DNA of 64,000 nt from Dysgonomonadaceae bacterium zrk40 (GCA_016916535.1 CP070277.1:1-64000); one strand, 5' to 3'; shown: positions 38,590-48,094, numbered from the stretch's first letter. The notes: generated by a model from the sequence alone, not told the origin. Made by a program: numbers and translations.

Positions 38590-39105
38590 TCAATCCTTCC
38601 TGATTATCTGCATGTCGTAAGGAAGACGGTGCTGGAGGTAGTCCGCAAAGGGGCCGAAACGGCCCTGTCGGATTTGCCAGTAGGCAAAGTCAGCTTTCAT
38701 GGCCTTGGCCGCTAACAAAAGTGCCAAAACGATGAGTGCTATGAGTGTGAAAATGCTGAAAATGCCGAAGGCAAACATGGCCGGGATCACAGCGAGACAA
38801 AGAAACGCGATGATCGTGTAAACCGTTCGCTCCCGTAGCCAGGCGCGGGCATCGTCGTCGATTTCCTTTTGGCTCATTCCAGATGTCTGGGCCTTGAAGC
38901 GGGAGATGCCGCCGTCTTCGTCCGTCTTGAAGAACCTGTCACGCGAATAGCGCTTCGGTCGCATCGTGCTGGAGATAATATCCCATGCCGCCATGCCGAC
39001 CGAAAACCCGGACGTGACGATGAAGGCAAGCTGGTGCATGCCGCCGCGTCGGGCAAGCCAGCCAGTCTTGTGCGGATCATCCTGTCGGTTCCGCCGTCTT
39101 TTCAT
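38590..39105 (-). CDS. Inner-membrane protein of the type IVB operon
   Basis: This 171-residue protein is basic at the N-terminus (MKRRRNRQDDPHKTG), has one helix near 28-46 and a helical hairpin near 92-132. It lies 3 bp before dotA and overlaps the upstream gene by one base. The position matches TraX or IcmV-type small membrane partners of DotA, but the sequence does not settle which. Confidence 0.6.
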   Translation of the reverse strand: MKRRRNRQDDPHKTGWLARRGGMHQLAFIVTSGFSVGMAAWDIISSTMRPKRYSRDRFFKTDEDGGISRFKAQTSGMSQKEIDDDARAWLRERTVYTIIAFLCLAVIPAMFAFGIFSIFTLIALIVLALLLAAKAMKADFAYWQIRQGRFGPFADYLQHRLPYDMQIIRKD

Positions 39106-40217
39106 CAGTCGTTCACCGGGATTACGGTTGTCCTGCTGTCGCGATCGTCAAGCTGAAGAGCGAGCAGTGCAGACAGAGCGGCCGCCTGTCGCCGTTCGAG
39201 ACCGAAACGCTCCCATGAGACGTAGAGCTGCAGGGCATTGGTCAGAAGGTTTTCGCGCTCAACGGCCTCTGGTGACATCTTGGCAACCGCCTGATGCCAT
39301 TCCGGATTCGGGAAGCGACTTTCAACGAAGATATCCAAAGCCTGAAGCTTCGAAACCTTGTCTCCGATTTCATAGGGGTAGTTGGTCGGTGCAGCCTTTT
39401 TGGCCCAATCGGCGAGCTCGCTGCTGCCGGTCGGCGCGCTCAGGTCGCCAAGGTAGGAGAGAATGGCGTGGGAGGCCGACCGGCGTGTCGCGTCGACCTG
39501 GCGCGCCGCCATTTGGGCCTTTCCTGCCGGCGTTTTCGCTTCACCTTCCGTGATTGGCTTTGCCGGGATCGGGTCGACCATGTTGTTGACCATGCGCGCA
39601 TATGCCTGGGCTACCTTGCCTTCGGATGTATCCAACGTCTGCGCGTCGGTGAGGAAGCGAATGTCAGATGTGGGATCTTTGAAACCGCCAACATCTTCCA
39701 GCTCGTCCCGGTCCTTGATAATCGCATTGGCGATCGCAAGCCCACCCTGGGACACTGCCTGTCCCTCAGCACCGTTTCCACGCGAGCGATTGCGCGACAG
39801 GTTCGAGACGTCAGTCCCGCCGACGCCATAGGAAGCGGTTCCGCCGCCGAATTGCATCAGACCGGAAAGGTCGAAGCACGCTGATGCGGCCGGATCGTAG
39901 CGGCCGCCTTCCGCCTTGCCGCGGGCCTCCTGACGCGCCCGCAACGTGTCATTCAACTGTGCTGCGTCCTCGATGCGCTTTTGCGCCTCCACGGAGCGAT
40001 CGGAATAGGCGCTCAGCTGTGCGACGCCTTTCAGGATCGTATCCGCAATCTGCTGCCCGACATCTGTCGTGTGGTCGTTGACGTCCTGGATGGTCTTGTT
40101 GCTGTATTGAGCAACAATGTTGCGCACGCCACCGCAAGAGCATGCCGCCTCAGCCGACTGCGCCAGACCGACACTCGCAACCGAAACCAACAGGCCGTAA
40201 ATCAAATGTTTCATCAC
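39105..40217 (-). CDS. Secreted type IVB operon protein (TraW-like position)
   Basis: This 370-residue protein has a signal peptide cleaved after AEA, then ACSCGGVRNIVAQYSNKTIQ. The rest is largely helical: NDHTTDVGQQIADTILKGV and repeated KAQMAARQVDATRRSA. Three N-terminal-half cysteines could form a disulfide or be lipidated. It occupies the TraW place in IncI-type operons, but homology is not certain. The start overlaps the upstream stop (ATGA). Confidence 0.55.
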   Translation of the reverse strand: MMKHLIYGLLVSVASVGLAQSAEAACSCGGVRNIVAQYSNKTIQDVNDHTTDVGQQIADTILKGVAQLSAYSDRSVEAQKRIEDAAQLNDTLRARQEARGKAEGGRYDPAASACFDLSGLMQFGGGTASYGVGGTDVSNLSRNRSRGNGAEGQAVSQGGLAIANAIIKDRDELEDVGGFKDPTSDIRFLTDAQTLDTSEGKVAQAYARMVNNMVDPIPAKPITEGEAKTPAGKAQMAARQVDATRRSASHAILSYLGDLSAPTGSSELADWAKKAAPTNYPYEIGDKVSKLQALDIFVESRFPNPEWHQAVAKMSPEAVERENLLTNALQLYVSWERFGLERRQAAALSALLALQLDDRDSRTTVIPVND

Positions 40218-40807
40218 TGTCCTCCGGTGCCATAGAGCTTCTGATAGGTGTCGCGCAGCAGCGAATTCGCGCCAGCATCTCTCACGCCCGCGTCGCCGCC
40301 ATAGTCGCCGCCCTGTGACAGGCCCATGTTGACGGACCCGAAGTCGAGCACGTCACTGGAACCGCCGGTAAAGCTGTCTACCGAGATGCCATCGAAGGAC
40401 GGCAGCTGAAGCGCCGATGTCAGGGGCTCCGTGGCCTTGTCCCAGGCTTCTTGTGCAAAGGAGCAGATTTGTTGTTCTGCGTTGGACAATGCAGAATCGA
40501 ACAGGCCCTGCACGTCAGGAACCTGAATGGCGATATCCAGGTCCAGATTCATGAGGTTGTCCAGGCAACCAAGGCCATCAACGGGCTTCGGCTGTTGAAG
40601 CGCCGCTTCCTTTCGCGCCACCTCAGTGTCGATCCCTGCGCGGATTGCGTCGGTCAAACTGATTTTAACGGTGTCAGTACATGCGCCGCTTTGACCGCCG
40701 AGCATGGAATCGAATAGCTGTTCGATCTGGTCGGTTCCCTCTGCGGCATGGGTCAATCCCGCGTGCAGCATCAGGGCAGGTGCAAAAAACAATACAAGCT
40801 TCTTCAT
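40214..40807 (-). CDS. Secreted hypothetical protein of the type IVB operon
   Basis: This 197-residue protein has a signal peptide (cleavage after THA). It contains GACTDTVKISLTDAIRAG and CLDNLMNLDLDIAIQVPDV, with cysteines near 42, 80 and 116. The C-terminal third is glycine-rich. It is coupled to both neighbours by 4-bp overlaps, so it is probably an apparatus or surface component. No family is recognised. Confidence 0.55.
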   Translation of the reverse strand: MKKLVLFFAPALMLHAGLTHAAEGTDQIEQLFDSMLGGQSGACTDTVKISLTDAIRAGIDTEVARKEAALQQPKPVDGLGCLDNLMNLDLDIAIQVPDVQGLFDSALSNAEQQICSFAQEAWDKATEPLTSALQLPSFDGISVDSFTGGSSDVLDFGSVNMGLSQGGDYGGDAGVRDAGANSLLRDTYQKLYGTGGQ

Positions 40808-41523
40808 AGCGTTTTCTTTTCTCCCTGATATGGCGGCACTTCCTGAATGAGAACGGGCCGCTTAGATCCAAAGCCGGGAAAGTCGCTGGTGGCGCCATAC
40901 ATTCCCCCGACGGAATAGGTGTTCGTATATCCGAAGCCGTCGTATGAGTTGCCGTTGATGGATGCCATGCGCTTCAGGATGAGATCTTGCAGCTCCGCGT
41001 AGGATGACAGGCCATTGGCCGCGAGATAGCTCTCGGGTAGCGCGTTGGGATCGAAACCGCTTGCGACCCAATCATTCAGGGCGCCGGAGCCAAGAAAATG
41101 CGCCGCGTCCAGAAGGCTTTCCTGTGTGATCTGCACGCCATTGACTGTCTGACCCACAAGCCCTCGTGTTTGGGAACTCATTGAATTCCAGTTGCTGATG
41201 GTCAGCTCGTTCACGGCGCGCTCTTGCAGTGCCTTGCCGGCTTCGGAATACCGCAGATCGTCGAGTGAAGAGACGCCGGCGGCGCGTGCCTTGTCTGTGA
41301 AGGTGTAGTTTGACCAGTCACCACCAGATCCCTGGGTATATCCGAGCGTGGCCCATGTACCAGCCGTGATCTGGTACTTGCCGAGCGCGGTGCCCTTCTT
41401 GTTGATGACCGAGTAGCTGTCGCCTCCCTCATGTCCCTTGAGAGCATCCAGATATCCCGCATGTGCCGCTACCGACGCCAGGCCGAGCGAAAAAGCGGAT
41501 AAGCACAAGATAACCTGTTTCAT
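40804..41523 (-). CDS. Secreted lysozyme-like/transglycosylase protein
   Basis: This 239-residue protein has a signal peptide (cleavage after AHA). A lysozyme-fold core follows: DALKGHEGGDSYSVINKKG and ALGKYQITAGTWATLGY near 28-65, with Glu32 the likely catalytic acid. Conjugation systems use such enzymes to open peptidoglycan. It overlaps both neighbours by 4 bp. The C-terminus (FGSKRPVLIQEVPPY) is extra to the fold. Confidence 0.65.
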   Translation of the reverse strand: MKQVILCLSAFSLGLASVAAHAGYLDALKGHEGGDSYSVINKKGTALGKYQITAGTWATLGYTQGSGGDWSNYTFTDKARAAGVSSLDDLRYSEAGKALQERAVNELTISNWNSMSSQTRGLVGQTVNGVQITQESLLDAAHFLGSGALNDWVASGFDPNALPESYLAANGLSSYAELQDLILKRMASINGNSYDGFGYTNTYSVGGMYGATSDFPGFGSKRPVLIQEVPPYQGEKKTL

Positions 41524-42356
41524 AGCGGCTTCTCCCGACCAGCCTCCAGGACAGGCATAAGACCGATTGTCTTGACCCGTTCACCACTGCCGACGCTGTA
41601 AACGCCGATGCCGTCGTCGATCGACAATTCGATCAGGCGGTAACCTTCCTCGTCGCGATCTGGCTCGAGAGCGAAATCCTCGGCATAGGTCCGGAAGTTG
41701 GCGATCGCCTTGTTATCGCCGTCGAGGACAATCAGTGGGCAAGGACCGTTGCCGCAATAGTAAAGGGAACGCGCTGTAATGACGGTTTCGTCGCCGCTCT
41801 TCAGGTCCACGTCAAATGCGAGAAACTCAGGCGGATCGACGCCCTCGGGAGGTGCCGATCGAGCATTCAGGACGCCATAGGCGGCGCGCTTCTCATCTTC
41901 CGTGGCAACGCGGGACTCGTAAACATCACCTAGTACCTGGGGCGAGTAGGACGTGCTGAACCATTTCCAAACACGACCGTCGTCGCCATGGATGGAGCGA
42001 ATGCCATCCATGCCGACGTCTCCAATACCAACCGCATCGCCAAGGCCCCGCCAGACTTCAAGCCACATTGCGTCCGGCTCGCTGTAATAAAGAGCAACAA
42101 CGCCGCAGTTTGGATCGCATTTGCGGTTGTCGCCGAGGCGCACCACCATCTGGTCATAGCTTTCGGTCGGCTCTTCCAGCCAGACGCGCTCGGCCTCGAC
42201 CATGCGATAGAAGCGCCCATACATCTTGCGAGCGACCTGTGTCGCATCCGCATCCACATCGTTGAAGGTGATGTATGTGGTCGCTACATCCGTATCTTGC
42301 GCGACAGCTGCCGATGACGACAACAGAAGCGCCAGCGCCAAGTTTCGAAAACTCAT
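41520..42356 (-). CDS. Secreted hypothetical protein next to dotO
   Basis: This 278-residue protein has a signal peptide (cleavage after AVA) and a globular, acidic mature region with paired cysteines KCDPNCG near 79-85 and YCGNGPCP near 201-208. No family is recognised. It overlaps the dotO stop by 4 bp, so it belongs to the same transcript. The two C-x3-4-C motifs suggest disulfides in the periplasm. Confidence 0.55.
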   Translation of the reverse strand: MSFRNLALALLLSSSAAVAQDTDVATTYITFNDVDADATQVARKMYGRFYRMVEAERVWLEEPTESYDQMVVRLGDNRKCDPNCGVVALYYSEPDAMWLEVWRGLGDAVGIGDVGMDGIRSIHGDDGRVWKWFSTSYSPQVLGDVYESRVATEDEKRAAYGVLNARSAPPEGVDPPEFLAFDVDLKSGDETVITARSLYYCGNGPCPLIVLDGDNKAIANFRTYAEDFALEPDRDEEGYRLIELSIDDGIGVYSVGSGERVKTIGLMPVLEAGREKPL

Positions 42357-44352
42357 GCTACTGCCTCCTTCACAATTTGATCTGCGAGATCGCGGATGAC
42401 ATCGCCTCTTTTGCCCTCGTCAACGGCAACGCCCCGATCTTCCAGCTCACCGAGCCGGCGTTCGATCGTTGCCTTTGCAGATCCGTCGGGAAAGCGGGCG
42501 GCCAGAATGGCGCGCGCGCGCTTCGAGCCGAGACGGTCATAGAGCATGGACCGCAAGGCCGTGTCCTCGGATGTGGTGGACAGCGCCCATAGCTCGATCG
42601 GGCCGAGCTCATTGATCAGATATTGGGTGTAAACACCGCTCTTCAGCGTCAGATAAGCCATGACCGGAGCGCCCTCGCCAGGGACGGGGCCATGGAGCGT
42701 TCGGAGGATCGATCGAGCAGAGGCTGAAAGATTGTAGGTTTCGGAGACCTCTGAAATCGCGCTTTCCGTAGGCACGTTGCAGAACCAAATATTGGTGACG
42801 AGCTTCTGGATGGCCTCATCGAAGTCATCCATCAGCTGCGATGCCAAGGCGATCTGGACACCCGCTTTCCGGCACACTCGAACGTCATTGATGACCTGCT
42901 GGCGAATACCAAGCCCACCAGTCATGTGGTACTCGTCAAAGCACAGTCGTTTGTGCATCTGACGGTTATTTTTCCAACGGCGCAGATGGTAGTCGATGTA
43001 GACTTGCGGTGCCTTCAGGCCCCGCAACTCGTCTTCGTCCAACCAGAAGTCAGAGGTGACGGCATGGTGGGCCAGCATATACATGATAGCGGTATGTCGT
43101 TTCGCTTGCGGCCCGACCGTCGCGGTCACGTCCGACAGATCAAAGGCTATGATGCGCGCGCCGGAGACATCGAAACGCGTCGGGCGAGCGAGGATGGGGA
43201 AATCCTTGGTCGCGGAGCTGACCATGCGCTGAAATGCTTTAAGTACCGGCTCCTGGGTCCGCGTCACCATTTCTCTGAATGGTTCTCGCACAGTCTCGGA
43301 ATTCGATACCAAGATGAGATCGGACAGCGTCGGAACAGCAAAGCGCTGCGCCAGTGCAGCCTCATGCCGTCGACCGTTTTCCATCAGAATGTCGGTCACC
43401 TCCCACCAGGTCGAGGACTGGTCGGCGACATAGCCGACCTCACCGAGAGCGGCGTCGACTTCATAACTCTCCGATGGGACGTATTTCTTCGGCTCTCGGT
43501 CGTCCGAAAACCGCTCATAGGCTTCGTTAATGCAGCTTGCTGCCAGCGCGGAAATGCCGTCATAGGCCGATTCAGCCCCGTCCGGCGTGCATAGCAAGGT
43601 CACAAGATTGACGAGGTATCCGCGCTCGTGAGCCAGAGGAAACCGCAATGCGAGCTGGGTGTCGAACGGATTGACCGAATACTGTTCTTCCATCCGAAGC
43701 CGGTGATAGACGACCTCGTGACGCCGGTTCGCCGGCAGGCTGTCACGCAGGAGCGAAATCAATCCGGCCGAAGACGGGCCGACATCGATGATCGAAATGC
43801 GTGGCAACAATCCGCTACCATCATCTGACTGGCCACTTTGCGGTGACAACGCCACGCCAAGGTTCATCGAGTTCAGCAGGACCGACTTGCCGGAGCCCGG
43901 CGTTCCGACGATGACGTCGACCCACGACGTCTGCTTGGATGATCCCGGCTGATAGGGCCACAGCTTTCCGTCCGAAGTTCTGAACAGCACAGCACCATGG
44001 TCCCAGCATTTCGCCGGGCGCGAAATCGGGCTCATCGCCAGCGCGTGTGACAGGCTCGCCGCCATGGGCGGCGCGGTCGACGCGCAGTTCATCGCGAGCG
44101 CCGACGACATGACGTTCTCGACGGGATCGCCAATCAGCGCATCGGTTTGCGCTGATCCCCAGCGCTCGACCGCGCGCCGTAGATTGGCAACCTGTCTCAT
44201 GAGCACGTCCTTGTGGGTTTTCGGAGCCCAGGCCGCAAAGGAGACACGGAAGCGAACGGCCGTATCGTCGATGCCGTCGGCTTCGCGCAACGTCGGCACG
44301 GTTTTCCTGAAAAATGAGTATGCCGCGACTTCAAGTGTTGGTGGCCAAAAGG
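42353..44352 (-). pseudogene. dotO: DotO/IcmB-like ATPase, N-terminal third missing
   Basis: From about residue 1 (AATFWPPTLEVAAYSFFRKTVP) this matches the middle of DotO/TraU. The ATPase domain has Walker A GTPGSGKS (about 155-162) and Walker B LCFDEYHMTGG, and runs to a normal C-terminus. Full relatives are about 1000 residues; about 660 remain. The only in-frame start is TTG 44374 without a ribosome site. The homology ends where a DsbC-like fragment begins on the other strand, so the 5' third was deleted. The ATPase may be non-functional or supplied elsewhere. Confidence 0.75.
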
Positions 44353-44540
44353 TTGCTGCAATCGCTTCCGACAAAATCGACGATCAGACGGCTGATATTC
44401 TTCGCAGAAACGTGTTGTGGATGCGCCAGAACGGGATCAAGGGCGTTCCCTTTTTCATTTACAAGACACCCGAGGGCGGACAGTTCGCTTTTGGCAACCT
44501 CACTCAACAAGCGCTCGATACAGCGCTCACGATGGAGTGA
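44349..44540 (+). pseudogene. C-terminal fragment of a DsbC-like thiol-disulfide protein
   Basis: The plus-strand frame reads ASDKIDDQTADILRRN, then WMRQNGIKGVPFFIYKTPEG up to the stop at 44540. The GVPFFIYKT segment is the cis-Pro region and beta-hairpin of thioredoxin-fold DsbC/DsbG proteins. The CxxC site and about two thirds of the protein are missing. IncI-type systems include such a protein to fold disulfide-rich channel parts, and it sits directly before icmL. Confidence 0.65.
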
Positions 44541-44543
44541 GGC

Positions 44544-45185
44544 ATGAGCGAGCAATCCTACGGCGCACTCGAAACCGTCATGAAGCGCACACAGACGTAT
44601 CGGACGGCTTTCCGGGTGATGTCGGTAATCAGCTGTGCGCTTCTGGTCACAACCGTCGTTTCGGTGGGCGCAGCGGCCTATCTTGCCACCCATAGGCCCG
44701 AGCCCCGCTACTTTGCGACAACAACCAACGGCCAAATCTTGCCATTGGTGGCTTTGGATAAACCGCACCTCAATGCAAACGAAGTCGCCAACTTCGCCAC
44801 CCAGGCCGTGACCGCCGCGCTGACCTACTCGTTCACCAACTATCGCGCCGACCTCACAGCCGTGCAGAAGTATTTCACGCAGCCCGCCGGATGGAACTCG
44901 TTCATCGACGCTCTCGACAAGAGCGGTCAGCTCGAAATGGTGAAGGAGCGCAGGCTGAATACCACGGCGGTTGCTCAAGACGCAGTGATCCTTTCACAGG
45001 GGCCAAATGCTCGTGGCGTCTATCAGTGGGTCGTGCAGATTCCGCTCCGCATCACCTATGAATCCGCAAGTGAAGTATCGGGGCAGGATCTTCTTGTGAC
45101 AGTTACCATCAATCGGATGGAAACCTATCAGACCCCTGAAGCCGTCGCGATCAACCGCTTTATCGCAGCGCGTGGAGGCGCCTAA
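44544..45185 (+). CDS. icmL: IcmL/DotI-like inner-membrane protein (TraM)
   Basis: This 213-residue protein has one transmembrane helix (about 28-50) and a periplasmic NTF2-like domain: ANFATQAVTAALTYSFTNYRADL near 85-107, ending IPLRITYES...LLVTVTINRME. It matches DotI/IcmL, part of the inner-membrane complex. It starts 3 bp after the DsbC-like fragment and overlaps icmK. Confidence 0.85.
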   Translation: MSEQSYGALETVMKRTQTYRTAFRVMSVISCALLVTTVVSVGAAAYLATHRPEPRYFATTTNGQILPLVALDKPHLNANEVANFATQAVTAALTYSFTNYRADLTAVQKYFTQPAGWNSFIDALDKSGQLEMVKERRLNTTAVAQDAVILSQGPNARGVYQWVVQIPLRITYESASEVSGQDLLVTVTINRMETYQTPEAVAINRFIAARGGA

Positions 45186-46204
45186 TGACAATGCGTACTT
45201 CAGGCGCCCTTCTATGCGTTCTTCTGGCGACCACGACACCCGCTCGCGCGCAGGACGCGCCGAGCGGACTTGCCCAGGCGGCTGCACAAGGCACGCAGCG
45301 CGCCGAACAGATTAATCAGCAGCGCGCCGACCAGCAACAATACGAGCAGCCCGACAGCGAGTTTCCTGTCATTGGGTCCGACCACCTACTCAAGTCGCTG
45401 GATGAGTTGGATCGCCCGCTTTCGCCGGAAGAAATCACGGCTTACGGCGCTGCGGTTCAATCTCAAATGCCGATGGCCCCCGAGTTGATCCGCGACTACA
45501 AGCGGCGAGTGAATGAAAGCCAGAAAGCCGCAGCTCAACCCGCGGCTGGATTTCGGCCGAAGGCGATCTCTGATCAGGTTCAGGTTTCGCTTGAGGCATC
45601 CGCACAAACCACCGCTATCAAAACCTCGCCTGGAACGATCTCCAACCTTGCCTTCTTTGACCGCACCGGAAAGGCTTGGCCTATTGCCAGCTATGGCGTC
45701 GGTCGCCCCAATGCGTTTCAGGTCTATGCGATGCAGGAGGGGAGCAATCAGCTCATGATCACGCCGCTTCTCCCGCATGCCTTCACAAACCTGACCGTTT
45801 CTCTGGTCGGTGAGGACCGGCCATTAATTATCGACGTCGAAACAAACGAAAAGGTCACGCAATATCGGCGCGACTATCAGGTCGACGGTCTTGGCCCGAA
45901 TGCGCATGTTTCCACGGCCGTCAGCGCTCCGCCGAGCCGCGCCTCCAACCAGGTCATGATGGCGTTCGTCCAAGGCGCCGGCATTCCACAAAATGCCACG
46001 AGGCTTTCCACGGACGAACCGTCCGTATCGGCATGGCGATACGGAAAGGATCTCTACATCCGCACGACCAGCACGCTGCTTTCACCATCCTGGACTGAAA
46101 GCCTGACCGGTCCTGGCTCGGTGCACGCCTACAAGCTCAAACCGACGCCCGTTGCACTGATCTCGTCCGATGGCTCTGTCAAGAAAGTGAGAATTTTCCA
46201 ATGA
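45185..46204 (+). CDS. icmK: IcmK/DotH-like outer-membrane protein (TraN)
   Basis: This 339-residue exported protein has a signal peptide (ARA near 22), a Gln-rich N-terminal region (QINQQRADQQQYEQ) and a C-terminal beta domain with PGTISNLAFFDRTGKAWPIASYGVG near 148-172. DotH has the same design and forms the outer-membrane core with DotC and DotD. Start and stop overlap its neighbours. Confidence 0.88.
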   Translation: MTMRTSGALLCVLLATTTPARAQDAPSGLAQAAAQGTQRAEQINQQRADQQQYEQPDSEFPVIGSDHLLKSLDELDRPLSPEEITAYGAAVQSQMPMAPELIRDYKRRVNESQKAAAQPAAGFRPKAISDQVQVSLEASAQTTAIKTSPGTISNLAFFDRTGKAWPIASYGVGRPNAFQVYAMQEGSNQLMITPLLPHAFTNLTVSLVGEDRPLIIDVETNEKVTQYRRDYQVDGLGPNAHVSTAVSAPPSRASNQVMMAFVQGAGIPQNATRLSTDEPSVSAWRYGKDLYIRTTSTLLSPSWTESLTGPGSVHAYKLKPTPVALISSDGSVKKVRIFQ

Positions 46205-47493
46205 CCGATGCAGAAAACCGATCTGACGAGATCCACAACAACCCCGATACCAGCGAAACGCCCCAGGCCGCACCGGAAGTCGAGACTGAATCGCCCATGA
46301 ACGATGAACGGCGTTCCACGATCGATCGGAGCGCGCAGCGCAACAATCGCATTGTCTACGGCGGTATTCTCGTGATCGCGGTCGGTCTTGGTTTCGTTCT
46401 GTGGCAGAGCTATTCGTCTTCGCCCGTTCCATCGTCGAGCGTTGCACGCCCACCGAATGTCGAGAGTACACCCGGCGGCGAACAGCAAGGAAGGTCGGAG
46501 CGCTACCAGAATACGCTCGATCAGTCGAACGAGCTCGGTGCCAAGACCGCTTTCGAAAACGACGAAAGCTTCATCGCGACACCTGACGAAGCCATGCGGT
46601 CGATCGACACGATTGGGCAGAGGAAAGATCCGCCGCCGGTCAAACGGCCCGTCGCGCCCGCCAATGTCATTGAGCGTCGCGTCCAGCCTGTTGAGTACCG
46701 AACCGCCGATCGGCGGCAGCCCCCCAAACCGCAGACTGACTATCGACGCATCGATCAGCTTGCGAGCGCCATGAGCGCGCAACAGCAAGGATTGCTTCAG
46801 TCCTGGCAGCCTGTGGCCTCACAGGCAACGGTTGTCATTGAACAGGACCTGTATACGCCGCCTGAACCGCTCGCAGCCAGCAATGGACAGGGCGGTGGCA
46901 ATGGTTCTGCCCAGGCGTCCGGATCTTCGTCGGTTCAAACCTATGCGGTCGCCGGCGACACTGTCATGGCGCGTATCCAGAACGCTTCCGATTCCGATAC
47001 GCCCGGACCGGTGATCGCCGAGATCATCAGTGGCCCCCTTGATGGCGCCCGCGCCATTGGCGCTTTTGAGGTGAACAAGACGCAGAGCGCGCTCGTCATC
47101 CAGTTCGATCGGATCGTGATGCCCGATGGCGCAAACTACGACACCAGCGCCTACGCGATCGATGCACAGCAGTCGACCATCGCCGTGAAAACTGACATCG
47201 ACCGTCGTTATTTTCAGCGCTACGGCGGTAAACTGGCGGCCGCGTTCATATCCGGTCTGAGCGGCTCTCTGTCTCAACCGCAACAGCAATATGTCGGCAT
47301 TTCCGACAATATTGGCTCCATCATCACCAACAAGCCGACGGTGAACGAAAGCATCTATGCCGGCTTCGCCGCAGCTGGCGACGCCATTTCCAGCGACCTC
47401 AACAACAACGCGCCGAACGGACCCCTGGTCAAGGTTCGGGCCGGTCAAATGATCGGCATCCTGTTCCTTGAAAATGTCGGAGTGGCGAACTGA
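46201..47493 (+). CDS. icmE: IcmE/DotG-like core protein (TraO)
   Basis: This 430-residue protein has a short cytoplasmic N-terminus, a transmembrane helix (about 48-67) and a proline-rich spacer. The C-terminal VirB10/TrbI-like domain has AVAGDTVMARIQNASDSDTPGPV and RIVMPDGANYDTSAYAID. Legionella DotG has a long repeat array between these parts; here it is absent, as in plasmid TraO. It bridges inner and outer membrane. Confidence 0.88.
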   Translation: MTDAENRSDEIHNNPDTSETPQAAPEVETESPMNDERRSTIDRSAQRNNRIVYGGILVIAVGLGFVLWQSYSSSPVPSSSVARPPNVESTPGGEQQGRSERYQNTLDQSNELGAKTAFENDESFIATPDEAMRSIDTIGQRKDPPPVKRPVAPANVIERRVQPVEYRTADRRQPPKPQTDYRRIDQLASAMSAQQQGLLQSWQPVASQATVVIEQDLYTPPEPLAASNGQGGGNGSAQASGSSSVQTYAVAGDTVMARIQNASDSDTPGPVIAEIISGPLDGARAIGAFEVNKTQSALVIQFDRIVMPDGANYDTSAYAIDAQQSTIAVKTDIDRRYFQRYGGKLAAAFISGLSGSLSQPQQQYVGISDNIGSIITNKPTVNESIYAGFAAAGDAISSDLNNNAPNGPLVKVRAGQMIGILFLENVGVAN

Positions 47494-47813
47494 TGGCGGA
47501 AAGCAGCTTCAACATCTACGGCACGCCGGTTTACTGGCGGGAAACAGTGCGAACGCCGCGCCTGCTTATCTTCGATGCCCGCCTGATATTCTTCTTCCTG
47601 CTTTTGACATTGCACCTGCGGCTATGGACCTTCATCGCACTGGTCCTCGCGTGTTGCGGGTTCTGGCTCATCGAGCGCTATGGGTATGCTTTCCCGAATG
47701 CACTGAGGGCCATTCGCAGCCTTGTTGCTGGCCGCCAACACCCCGCCCTGCCCGGCTACAGATACCGCTCAATGATCGACTATGGCTTTGAGACGCGTGA
47801 GGTTCAGGGATGA
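47493..47813 (+). CDS. icmT: IcmT-like membrane protein (TraK)
   Basis: This 106-residue protein has the IcmT pattern: YWRETVRTPRLLIFDARLIF, two helices at about 29-42 and 47-65, then RYGYAFPNALRAIRSLVAGR. IcmT is needed for transfer and, in Legionella, for egress. Its start overlaps the icmE stop (TGATG). Confidence 0.88.
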   Translation: MAESSFNIYGTPVYWRETVRTPRLLIFDARLIFFFLLLTLHLRLWTFIALVLACCGFWLIERYGYAFPNALRAIRSLVAGRQHPALPGYRYRSMIDYGFETREVQG

Positions 47814-48016
47814 GCATAGCTCGAGAAACCACCGCCAAAGCTCCCGTTTGCGCATGTGTGTTCTCGGAAGGCATTGCCGGCGGCAGCGCAATTTGCGCTG
47901 TGGGTGGCGACTATAGCCTGATCAACGCGAGACAGAACCAGTTGGCGGATGCCGCTGAATCTATTTTGGCTTCGGTGAAGTCAAACTCAGCGCGACAAAA
48001 AGGAGAGAAAAGTTGA
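47810..48016 (+). CDS. Small protein coupled to icmT
   Basis: This 68-residue frame starts at the ATGA overlap with icmT. Contents include ETTAKAPVCACVFSEGIAGGS and a polar helix INARQNQLADAAESILASVKS. The coupling and an intact frame support a real gene closing the operon; there is no recognised family. Confidence 0.45.
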   Translation: MSIARETTAKAPVCACVFSEGIAGGSAICAVGGDYSLINARQNQLADAAESILASVKSNSARQKGEKS

Positions 48017-48031
48017 GGTAGCCTCAGAACG

Positions 48032-48094
48032 ACAAAGCCCCGCGCGGCTGCAACCGGCGGGGGCTTAGTGCTAAAAATAGCCAAGACGTTGATA
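48032..48094 (-). ncRNA. Candidate antisense RNA controlling repC (ctRNA)
   Basis: In repABC plasmids a small counter-transcribed RNA is encoded on the opposite strand just upstream of repC. Here the minus strand has TTGCCC (48129-48124) and CTAAAA (48106-48101) 17 bp apart. An RNA of about 60 bases would end in the hairpin AAGCCCC...GGGGCTT (48035-48066). TGCTAAAAA/TTTTTAGCA (48069-48108) can form a competing stem on the repC message, as in the known control switch. Confidence 0.55.

Noticed and set aside
44064-44348. Plus-strand frame upstream of the DsbC-like tail
   Set aside because: It is antisense to dotO; only the part after about 44349 resembles a thioredoxin-fold protein.
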